The notes under the pieces were generated by a model. It had not been told where the DNA came from, made no database searches, and worked only from the letters and a program-made list of their open reading frames with translations. A stretch of DNA of 64,000 nucleotides from Schaalia odontolytica (GTDB lineage Bacteria > Actinomycetota > Actinomycetes > Actinomycetales > Actinomycetaceae): assembly GCF_031191545.1 (NCBI RefSeq), contig NZ_CP133472.1, forward strand, positions 992,001-1,056,000. The letters are read 5' to 3'. This document shows positions 1 to 7,655 of this stretch, piece after piece. The position numbers were made by a program, and so were the translations under genes. How positions within the stretch are numbered: the stretch's first letter is position 1; each line of letters opens with the position of its first letter.

Positions 1-2099
1 ACGGGAGCGCACGCCTCGTTGTTGGCGCTTCCGTCGTAATCGTAGGGGCCACTCACCGAGTTATAGAGGCCGCGCCTGGGCGTCAGGTGCCCATTGTCGG
101 AGGCGCACTCCAGTGCGGGCTCACTGTAACCCGGGGTCCTTTTGTTGCGTGCCACATGCATACGGATGTACCAGGTGGCCTGGGCACCCGGTTCGAGGTC
201 CGTGCCCTCGGTGAGGGTGTAGGGGCCGTAGCGCGTTGGGGTGGCGCTGTCGAGTCCTTCCAGGGTCGTGGCGATCCTGACGGAGCGTTCCTTCAGTCCC
301 GGAGCGAAGGAGGGGGAGTCGGACAGTTGTCCGGTGGTTCCTTTCAGGGTCCCGTCGTTGGTGGCGGTGATGCGATAGGTGACGGTGATGTTGGGGGTGA
401 AAGCGTCCTTGACGCTTTCGATGCTCTTCTCGATGCGGATCTTGGGGGCCTGCTTCTGGTTGGTGAAGGTGCAGGTCACCGGCAGAGCCTTGGCCGAGGA
501 AGCGGGGGGCACGGCGGAGAAGTCGATGCCGCCGGTGGCCGGGTCGCGCGTGACGTTCACTCGGTCGCCAACTCCGTTGACGCAGGTGACCTCCGAGAGC
601 TTCCACTGCGCGGCGTTGGGATCATCGCTGACTGGCCAGGGGCCGTAGTAGCCGGGCTGGCCGGGCGCGATCGGGTTCCTGCCGGGGATCGTGGGTCCGG
701 TCTCGGCGACGATGAACTGGGACTTTCCGGGGATGAAGGACTGGTATCCGCTCAGGACCGTGCCGCCGTTGCCGTAGGCGGTGGGCTTGAGGGAGAAGTC
801 GGAGAAGGATCCGGGACTGATGTAGGTGTCGGCCTGTGCCTCGTTGGGCAGGGGCGCTCCCTCGGGGGCCTTCCAGTCGCCGGCGGGCAGGGTCGTGAAG
901 TTGAAGGCGGGGATCTCCTCGCCGGGGGCTCCGGAGTCCTCGGTGACGTTCTTCGCGATGCGCAGGAATCGCTCCTGACGAAACTCTCCGTAGAGGCATC
1001 CGTAGGAGGTTTGATTCTCCTTCGTGGTGAAGGTGTTGACGGGTTCCGAGCCCGCGGGCGGCTCGGCGGGGCAGTTGCCGTCGGCGCTGGGAACGAAGCC
1101 CCAGAGGAAGAGGCGGTAGGGGATGCCGTCAACGACGAGGGTGCGGTCCGAGGTGGTCTTGTTCACGGTGAGCACGTCGTCAGATTCGGGCGTGTGCCCC
1201 GGAACATCCACGTAGTTGGGGTAGTAGTTCGGCTGGTTGGTGTAGATGTCGTAGTTGCCGTAGCCGGGGCCCACGTGCTGGAAGCAGAACCAGGTGTTCT
1301 CCCCGTATCCGCGGATGAGGGCGTAGTAGGGTGCCTCCGCGGGGCACGAGCGGGCGGAGTACGCCTGCGAGTAGTACCTGTAGGCTCCACCTTGATTCGC
1401 CACGGCGGTCGTGTCGTTATCGTTGGTGGTCTCGTGCTGGTCGAAGGGGAAGGATTCTTCGAGGTCTCCGATGCGAATGTCGAAGGAGGCGTGCACGTAG
1501 TGGATCGCCGACCAGATCGGGAAGTTGTTGTGTCGGACGGTGCCGATCAGGAAGGTGCTGTTGAGCGCGGACTTGCCGGGGTTGTTGGGCTTGTAGCCCA
1601 GGGCGCTCGTGGTCGAGGCAGAGATGACGTTGTCCCTGTACTCCCCCCGGTAGCCGTAGGGATTGATGTGGTAGTCCCACGCGACGCCTCGGGTGATGTA
1701 GGACCAGTAGTCCCCACGCTTGGCGACGTCGGCCTTCAGCCAGCGCTGGGCCACGCCCGGCTGGTGAGCCTGCGAGTACTGGTTGCGGTCCCTGGAGTCG
1801 AAGACGCTCATGCCGCGCACGACGCCGAAGAATGCGTGGTCGGCGACGGCGGTCGTGCGGTCGGTCGGAGAGTCGTTGAGAATGGCGGGACCGATGCGTC
1901 CCTCGGTCCGATCGAAGACGACCTCGTCTGATCCGGCACTTTCGAGGGTCGGGCCGGCCTGGGTCGGGGAGGCCAGCAGGCCGGGCATCGCGACGAGCGC
2001 GGCGAGCGCGGCTACGATGAGGACCCGCACGCCGTATCGACGAGGCGTGATCGCGGCCCTCGCATGTCGCACAATGCGGGCGTTGGGGCGATACTGCAT
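1..2099 (-). CDS. Large secreted surface protein, probable pilus tip adhesin (3' end cut by window edge)
   Basis: From the ATG at 2099 the minus strand stays open for 699 codons and leaves the window without a stop, so the C-terminus, where a sortase signal would sit, is not visible. Residues 1-23 are basic and 24-44 hydrophobic, ending near SPTQAG, which reads as a secretion signal. The body is rich in Tyr, Asn and Asp. Around residues 565-600 there is a segment with VTYRITATNDG, the kind of beta-sandwich repeat (DUF11 or isopeptide type) common in wall proteins. It is the third gene after a shaft pilin and a class C sortase on the same strand, 70 bp below the sortase. The tip-adhesin role is inferred from that context and from its size. 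The long open frame on the plus strand here is an antisense shadow. Confidence 0.8.
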   Translation of the reverse strand, partial: MQYRPNARIVRHARAAITPRRYGVRVLIVAALAALVAMPGLLASPTQAGPTLESAGSDEVVFDRTEGRIGPAILNDSPTDRTTAVADHAFFGVVRGMSVFDSRDRNQYSQAHQPGVAQRWLKADVAKRGDYWSYITRGVAWDYHINPYGYRGEYRDNVISASTTSALGYKPNNPGKSALNSTFLIGTVRHNNFPIWSAIHYVHASFDIRIGDLEESFPFDQHETTNDNDTTAVANQGGAYRYYSQAYSARSCPAEAPYYALIRGYGENTWFCFQHVGPGYGNYDIYTNQPNYYPNYVDVPGHTPESDDVLTVNKTTSDRTLVVDGIPYRLFLWGFVPSADGNCPAEPPAGSEPVNTFTTKENQTSYGCLYGEFRQERFLRIAKNVTEDSGAPGEEIPAFNFTTLPAGDWKAPEGAPLPNEAQADTYISPGSFSDFSLKPTAYGNGGTVLSGYQSFIPGKSQFIVAETGPTIPGRNPIAPGQPGYYGPWPVSDDPNAAQWKLSEVTCVNGVGDRVNVTRDPATGGIDFSAVPPASSAKALPVTCTFTNQKQAPKIRIEKSIESVKDAFTPNITVTYRITATNDGTLKGTTGQLSDSPSFAPGLKERSVRIATTLEGLDSATPTRYGPYTLTEGTDLEPGAQATWYIRMHVARNKRTPGYSEPALECASDNGHLTPRRGLYNSVSGPYDYDGSANNEACAP

Positions 2100-2169
2100 C
2101 AGTTCTCCAAGTATCTTCTACGGTTCTAAGGTAATTATATTTGTTCGGACAACGAGCGCGCTAGTGAGC

Positions 2170-3132
2170 TTACTCGCCAATTGACGCGTCGTTTTCTTTG
2201 GGGGCTGCGGCATCCTCCGCCACAGCCAAGGCTTCCGGCGTTTGCGCCGCCTCCAGCGTTTCCCGAGTCCGCTTGCGCGCGCGCAGCCAGATCCATCCGG
2301 CGACGCACAGGATCACTGCAACGGAGGCGAGGACGGCGATCATCCAGGGCTGCAGGACGCGGGAGTGAACCTGCTCGGCCTCGGCCTGGGCGTCCACGTC
2401 ATCCATGGGGACCCTTTCGCCCGTCACGAGGAGGCGGTGCGTGTTGACTCCGTAGGGAGTACACGTGATCAGGGTGGCCAGGTCCTTACCCTCCACCTTG
2501 TTCAGGGACTCTGTCTCATTGGGCAGCACCACGCGGATGTCGGTGACCTGATACTTCAGGTGGCGGCCGGCGGTCTCAATGTAGAAGAACTCGCCCATCT
2601 GCACGCTCGTGAGTTCATCAAAGATCGTGGCCGTCCCCAGGCCCGTGTGGCCTGTGAGGACGGTGTGGGTGGACTCCCCACCCACGGGGAGGGCTGTGCC
2701 GAACAGATGGCCGACACCCTTGTCGAGGGTCGCGGTGTCGGTTCCGTGGTAGATCGGAAGATTGACGTCGATGGATGGGATCTTGACGGTCGCCATGACG
2801 TCGTTCAAGTCAAGCTGAGAGAGGTACTCCCGGTACTGGACGGTGTCGGGGCGCTGCGCATCCAACCAGGGGTCAAGGATGGGCGCCTCCGCGGCCGCGC
2901 GGTTGTATTCGTCGGCGCGGCTCAGGCTCTCTGCGACCGCGTCGGGGCCAACCTCCTCGGCCACCGCGCTGAACTGCTCGGCAATCTGGGACTGGCGATG
3001 ATTGTTGTACTGGGTGGCCAGGACCGGGTAGAGCAGGACGAGGATGCCGGCCAGGAGGAGAACGGGGGGCGCGATCGTCAGAAGACGGACCTTGAGGGGG
3101 GTCTTCGACTGATCGGACGCTTGCTTACTCAC
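2170..3132 (-). CDS. srtC: Class C (pilus-assembly) sortase
   Basis: A 320-residue transpeptidase that links pilin subunits through the threonine of their LPXTG motif and the lysine of the pilin motif, at the outer face of the membrane. Visible features: N-terminal membrane segment about 18-38, the class C lid motif DPW at 87-89, catalytic His162 in LTGHTG, catalytic Cys224 in TLITC, Arg233 in THRLLVTG, and a C-terminal membrane helix about 262-283. Together the lid and the second helix define class C. The GTG start is supported by GGAG five bases upstream. It lies 122 bp below the pilin gene, with a strong hairpin in between. Confidence 0.95.
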   Translation of the reverse strand: MSKQASDQSKTPLKVRLLTIAPPVLLLAGILVLLYPVLATQYNNHRQSQIAEQFSAVAEEVGPDAVAESLSRADEYNRAAAEAPILDPWLDAQRPDTVQYREYLSQLDLNDVMATVKIPSIDVNLPIYHGTDTATLDKGVGHLFGTALPVGGESTHTVLTGHTGLGTATIFDELTSVQMGEFFYIETAGRHLKYQVTDIRVVLPNETESLNKVEGKDLATLITCTPYGVNTHRLLVTGERVPMDDVDAQAEAEQVHSRVLQPWMIAVLASVAVILCVAGWIWLRARKRTRETLEAAQTPEALAVAEDAAAPKENDASIGE

Positions 3133-3208
3133 GCGTTCTCCATTCGTGCTGGCGCTCCAGCTGAGTCATTGGGATGTCGCCTCACCAGAGGCGGATGTTC
3201 GTTGCATG

Positions 3209-3242
3209 CACGGGGGTGCGGCCTGCGAGCCGCACCCCCGTG
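3209..3242 (-). terminator. Hairpin between pilin and sortase genes
   Basis: Perfect 14-bp stem (3209-3222 with 3229-3242) and a six-base loop, 13 bases after the pilin stop. No long U-tract follows. It probably lowers read-through so that shaft pilin is made in excess over sortase and adhesin. Confidence 0.7.
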
Positions 3243-3254
3243 TGCTAGCGCGGA

Positions 3255-4895
3255 TCAGGCGTCAGCCTGCTCTTTGCGGCGCTTGTTGGCCAGCACGATC
3301 GCGCCAGAACCAGCCACGAGGAGCGCACCCGTACCGATGAGCACGCCGACACCGGCAGCACCGGTCAGCGGCAGGTTGAAGCCGCCGTTCTTCGGCACGT
3401 CCTTGACGGTGGTCTCGAGGGTGTACTTGTTGTCCTTGGTGGAGTTGGACGCCAGGACCTGGAAGGCGATCGGACGGGACTGCAGCTCGAAGCCGTCGGG
3501 AGCCTTGGTCTCAACCAGGCAGTAGTAGCCGGGGTCAGCCACTTCCTCGTTGTCTTCCCAGTCGTTGTTACGCAGGCCGTCGATCGTGACCTTGCCCTGG
3601 TCGTCGGTCACGAAGGTGTCCTTGCCGGCGACGGTCAGCTTGGTCTCGAGGGTGGCGTCCACCGACTCGAAGTTATTGGCGGGCTTGGCCTTAGGCGTGC
3701 ACTTGTAGACCTGGAACTCGGCGCCCTGGAGCTTCTTGGTCTCGTCAACGGAGGAGGTCTTGGTGATCGTCACCTTGCCGAACTTGGAGACAACCTTGGC
3801 GTTCGGGTATTCCGGCGGGGGAACCTCGCCGCTGCCGGGCGTCCAGTTGTTGGCGGGAGCGCCGGGCAGGAGGATGGCCTTGTTCTCAACCAGACCCTCG
3901 TCGCCGATCTTTTCCTTGAGAGTACCCTCCAGCGACATGACGATCTTGGTGTCGCTGCTCTTGCGCTGGGCGATCATCTTCTTGCGGCCGGCCTCGGTGA
4001 ACTCGGCGGTCCAGAAGTTGGTCTTGCCATCCGTGCCCACGGCCGGGATCAGGGTGTAGTCCTCACCCTTGACCAGGGGAACATCGCCGTCCTTGGCTTC
4101 GACCATGCGCAGCTCGATCTGATTCTCGGGCAGGTTCACGCGCTTGTCGTACTGGTCGACGACGTTGTAGTAGTCCACGACCGGGGCGTCGGGCACATCG
4201 GCGGTGATGGTGTAGGAGATCGGGGAGCCGACGGCGGGCGTCTGAGCGTCGTCGACCTCCTTCTCAACGTTGACCTTGGCATTCTTCGGGTAGGCGTGAA
4301 CGTCGTAGACCCAGTTGTTCAGCTCGGTGGGGTGCGTCATCGGCACCGTGATGATGAAGGGGCGCGAGCCGGTGTATCCGGCGGGGGTCTGGGTCTCGGT
4401 GACGATGTAGGCGCCCAGAGCGAGGTTGTTGAAGGTGGCGAGGCCGTCATCCCCGGTCGTCATGGACACGGGCGTGCCGGTGCCGTCGGCGCGGGCGGCC
4501 GCGATGGCGGCGGCGTTCGCCGAGATCTTCTCGTCGCCCTTACCCTTGCGGTAGTTGGCGAGCTTCTCCCAGCCCTCCTGCTTGGTCAGGTCGACCGAGG
4601 TCAGCTTCTCGACGGTGAAGGTCGCGCCGGCCAGCGGCTTGCCAGTCGCGCTCGGGTCGAGGAGGCCGTTGCCTTCCTTGGTGCCGTTGTCGTCCTGCTT
4701 GACCAGCTTGTGGATGGTGATCGAGCCGGTCTTGGCGGGGTCGAGGTCGACCAGGGAGGCCGGGCGCTCAGTCGTGGCAGCCAGCCCGAAGGTGGGGGTT
4801 GCCTGCGACGCGGCGGCGGGCAGGGCCAGCGCGCCGGCGGCGACGGCAAAGGCCGCGAGCAGGCTCACGCTGCGGCGGGTCTTCGTGGTGCTCAT
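3255..4895 (-). CDS. Shaft pilin of SpaA/FimA type with LPLTG anchor
   Basis: A 546-residue major pilin. Residues 1-33 are a signal peptide. The pilin motif YPKN lies near residue 204 and its lysine should be the sortase acceptor. An E-box (YCLVETKAPDGF) lies near residue 462 and supports an isopeptide bond in the last domain. LPLTG is at 508-512, followed by a hydrophobic helix and the basic tail KRRKEQADA. The ATG at 4895 was chosen over longer frames because it is preceded by AGGAG and begins a proper signal peptide; the upstream extension reads as shadow. It is first in the operon, ahead of srtC and the large surface protein. It could be typed as FimA- or FimP-like, which cannot be decided here. 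Confidence 0.95.
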   Translation of the reverse strand: MSTTKTRRSVSLLAAFAVAAGALALPAAASQATPTFGLAATTERPASLVDLDPAKTGSITIHKLVKQDDNGTKEGNGLLDPSATGKPLAGATFTVEKLTSVDLTKQEGWEKLANYRKGKGDEKISANAAAIAAARADGTGTPVSMTTGDDGLATFNNLALGAYIVTETQTPAGYTGSRPFIITVPMTHPTELNNWVYDVHAYPKNAKVNVEKEVDDAQTPAVGSPISYTITADVPDAPVVDYYNVVDQYDKRVNLPENQIELRMVEAKDGDVPLVKGEDYTLIPAVGTDGKTNFWTAEFTEAGRKKMIAQRKSSDTKIVMSLEGTLKEKIGDEGLVENKAILLPGAPANNWTPGSGEVPPPEYPNAKVVSKFGKVTITKTSSVDETKKLQGAEFQVYKCTPKAKPANNFESVDATLETKLTVAGKDTFVTDDQGKVTIDGLRNNDWEDNEEVADPGYYCLVETKAPDGFELQSRPIAFQVLASNSTKDNKYTLETTVKDVPKNGGFNLPLTGAAGVGVLIGTGALLVAGSGAIVLANKRRKEQADA

Positions 4896-5553
4896 TGTTT
4901 TCCTTATTCTCCTGTGTGTGATGTGTGAGACGTAAGTCTTCAAGGGGAGGCTGACGCCCCCGAGCACGAGCGCGAGTGTCATCCAGCGAGCGCGTGAGCT
5001 CCGCAAGCTCTTGACAGCTCGCAGGCCAGGCCGTCGCCACCGGTCAACACGACCGCAACGAGGGTTAATCCGCAACGATCGGGCGCTCGCCGATGAGACG
5101 CTTTCACTTAAGCGAATCGCGATCTCATCGCCACCCGATCGCCATCGAGATTTTCCCCTCGATTGGCTCATATGTCGCGATTGCGAGCCTCGCTGGGAGG
5201 GACGGGCAATCACTCGATATCTTTGACATGGAGAACAATACGCCACAGTTACCGAAAAATGCAACTCTGCATTATCTGTTTCACAAAAGTCGCCATTTCA
5301 TTCCCCGAAGCATTTCACCTGTCGTATCTTGTTGCGCGATTTCTCTTAATTACCAACCGTTATAATAGATTATACACTCGGGCTAACATCCACCTAGACA
5401 GCTGACAGTTAACGGCTATCGAACACGGGTAACTGACAGGAGAGATGACTTCACATCCGACCATACCCCCTCGCACCTCCCCTCCTGATACGTACGCAAC
5501 CCCAAACTCCTTGAGTCCAGGCACCGGGCCACGACTACTGCAGAATAGAGAGC
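4896..5553. other. Intergenic region between divergent pilus operon and serine dehydratase gene
   Basis: 658 bp without a convincing gene. About 5220-5400 is clearly AT-richer than its surroundings and carries TATAAT on the plus strand at 5361-5366 and on the minus strand at 5369-5374, overlapping candidates for -10 elements of the two divergent units. Neither has a well-spaced -35 that I can see. Small open frames here show no coding pattern. Confidence 0.5.
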
Positions 5554-7272
5554 ATGGACCTACGCCCCGTCGCTCTGGATACGCCCGTCACCACCTACGA
5601 TTCCTCGCGTCCGACCCCGGCCGCGATCGTGTCCGGCCACATCGCCGCGCACGACGCGCCTCACCCCCTGTCGGTCTTCGACATGTTCCGTATCGGGATC
5701 GGTCCCTCCTCGTCCCACACGGTCGGCCCCATGCGTGCCGGGCTCGCCTTCACGACTGAGCTGACGACTCTCCCCCCTCCATGCCACATCACAATCGACC
5801 TCTTCGGCTCCCTTGGAGCCACCGGACGCGGCCACTCCACGGACCGCGCAGTACTCCTCGGCCTGGCGGGCTACGATCCGGAAACCGTCGACATCTCGAC
5901 CGTCGAATCGATCCTGCCGACCCTGGCGAGCACCGGGACGCTGACGCTGCCCAGCGGAGCCCAGGTCACTCTTGACGTTGCACGCGATATCCGCTTCGTT
6001 GCGCGCACGGTCCTGCCCTACCATGTCAATGCTCTCACCATCACCGCCACCGACGCAGACACACACATCATCCTGCGGCGAACCTACTACTCGGTGGGAG
6101 GCGGCTTCGTGATGACCCAGACCAACGACGACACCGACAACCCCGAGGTTTCGTCGCTAGCATCCGGCCAAACCAGCGTCGGCATTGACGTCCCCGCGCC
6201 CTATCCTTTCGCTTCGGGTAGCCAGCTGTTGGCCCAGTGCGATGCGGAGGGCAAGAGCATCGCTGAGCTGGTGCGCGCCAACGAGGAGGCGGTGCGCCCC
6301 CGCGAGACCCTGGACGCCTACCTTGACCGCATCGCCGACACAATGTTCGACTGCGTGGACGCGGGAACGTCCGCGACGGGCATCCTCCCGGGAGGACTCG
6401 ACGTCCCCCGCCGTGCGCAAGCGCTCGCCGGAAAGCTCGCCAGGCGCCTCCTCGGCCCATCGTCCCCCGCGACCGCCGAAACGGGGCAGGGGGTGCCCGG
6501 TGACGCGCGGGCATGGGTCTCCACGACGGCCGATCCGATGCGCGCGATGGACTGGGTCAACCTTTTCGCCCTCGCCGTGAACGAGGAGAACGCCGCGGGA
6601 CACAGGGTCGTGACCGCACCGACGAACGGCGCGGCAGGCGTGATTCCGGCCGTCCTGGGCTATCTCGTCACCCACTGCCCCGAGACGGGATCAACCCCGG
6701 GTGTTGCGGCGGGTCCGGATACGCGCGACGGCTCGATTGCGCCGCTCTCTCACATCCGGCTCTCCGGCAGCCAGGCAGGTGCCACTGAGGACTGCGAACA
6801 CGAGGACGATGAGACGTTCCGGGAGCATCGCCGCACCCTTGTGCATGACTTCCTACTCGCGGCCACCGCGATCGGCGCACTCATCAAGACGAACGCCTCC
6901 ATCGCGGGGGCCGAAGTCGGCTGCCAGGGGGAGGTCGGCTCCGCCTCAGCGATGGCCGCTGCCGGCCTGGCCCAGGCGCTGGGAGGGAGCCCCCAGCAGG
7001 TCGAGAACGCCGCGGAAATCGCAATGGAGCACTCCCTGGGACTCACCTGCGACCCCGTGGCCGGCCTCGTCCAGGTGCCATGCATCGAACGCAACGCCAT
7101 CGCGGCTGTCAAGGCGATCAACGCCGCACGCATGGCCCTGTGGGGGGACGGGCGCCACACCGTGAGCCTGGATGTCGTCATCGAAACAATGCGCCAGACG
7201 GGTAACGACATGCTCTCCAAGTACAAGGAAACATCCGAGGGAGGGCTGGCGGTCAACGTCGTCGAGTGCTGA
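5554..7272 (+). CDS. sdaA: L-serine ammonia-lyase (serine dehydratase), iron-sulfur type
   Basis: Deaminates L-serine to pyruvate and ammonia with a [4Fe-4S] cluster, in the cytoplasm. At 572 residues the alpha and beta domains are fused in one chain. Family marks are GIGPSSSHTVGPMRAG near residue 50, APTNGAAGVIPAV near 355, and the cluster cysteines in GCQGEVGSASAM, LTCDPV and VPCIERN. Single-chain relatives are usually about 455 residues, so this one carries roughly 100 extra residues, mainly a Gly/Ser/Asp-rich insert before the first cluster cysteine (about 390-430) and one near 280-310. The ATG at 5554 begins just before the conserved N-terminal domain; only a weak AGAG precedes it. It stands alone. 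Confidence 0.93.
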   Translation: MDLRPVALDTPVTTYDSSRPTPAAIVSGHIAAHDAPHPLSVFDMFRIGIGPSSSHTVGPMRAGLAFTTELTTLPPPCHITIDLFGSLGATGRGHSTDRAVLLGLAGYDPETVDISTVESILPTLASTGTLTLPSGAQVTLDVARDIRFVARTVLPYHVNALTITATDADTHIILRRTYYSVGGGFVMTQTNDDTDNPEVSSLASGQTSVGIDVPAPYPFASGSQLLAQCDAEGKSIAELVRANEEAVRPRETLDAYLDRIADTMFDCVDAGTSATGILPGGLDVPRRAQALAGKLARRLLGPSSPATAETGQGVPGDARAWVSTTADPMRAMDWVNLFALAVNEENAAGHRVVTAPTNGAAGVIPAVLGYLVTHCPETGSTPGVAAGPDTRDGSIAPLSHIRLSGSQAGATEDCEHEDDETFREHRRTLVHDFLLAATAIGALIKTNASIAGAEVGCQGEVGSASAMAAAGLAQALGGSPQQVENAAEIAMEHSLGLTCDPVAGLVQVPCIERNAIAAVKAINAARMALWGDGRHTVSLDVVIETMRQTGNDMLSKYKETSEGGLAVNVVEC

Positions 7273-7655
7273 GGCGCAGCTAAGCCTGGCCGGACAACGA
7301 GCCGACGCGGATCACCCTGAGCACACCGGTCCCACCGGTGCGGAGGGTGCCGGAGGGACCGGAGGGCACAAGAGGGTCTGGCCGCGGTGCCGGCGGGCGG
7401 CGGCAGGGCCAGGGCGGGCCTGGAGATCGACCACTCCGAGCGAAGCTCGCGTGTGGCGATCTCGCGGGCGGGCCGCCGCCCACCGGCACACACAGCGGCC
7501 CGGCCCATCAAGGCAGGCCACGCGGCGGCCGGGGCCTCCGGCGCCAGGAACACCAGCGGGGCCACAAGCAACACCACGCAGCACAACATGACAACGGGTG
7601 GGGCGCCTCTCGACACCCCACCCGTCATCAACACCGGTTATTCAACGGGCTGTTA
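7273..7655. repeat. GC-rich mosaic repeat, copy 1, in convergent spacer
   Basis: The gene-free space between convergent sdaA and the ABC permease. 7284-7309 is a 26-base segment that recurs at 12659-12684 with one difference. 7387-7403 and 7473-7489 are 17-base inverted arms with one mismatch, enclosing the core palindrome CCGAGCGAAGCTCGC at 7436-7450. The same core and the following GCCGCCGCCC recur near 12685 and 20997. A small CACCGG/CCGGTG hairpin at 7324-7340 may end sdaA transcription. Confidence 0.7.

Noticed and set aside
87-1931. 614-codon open frame on the plus strand over the surface-protein gene
   Set aside because: Gly/Val/Arg-rich with no domain or signal; the minus strand has a secretion signal, coherent domains and operon context. 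It is a high-GC antisense shadow.
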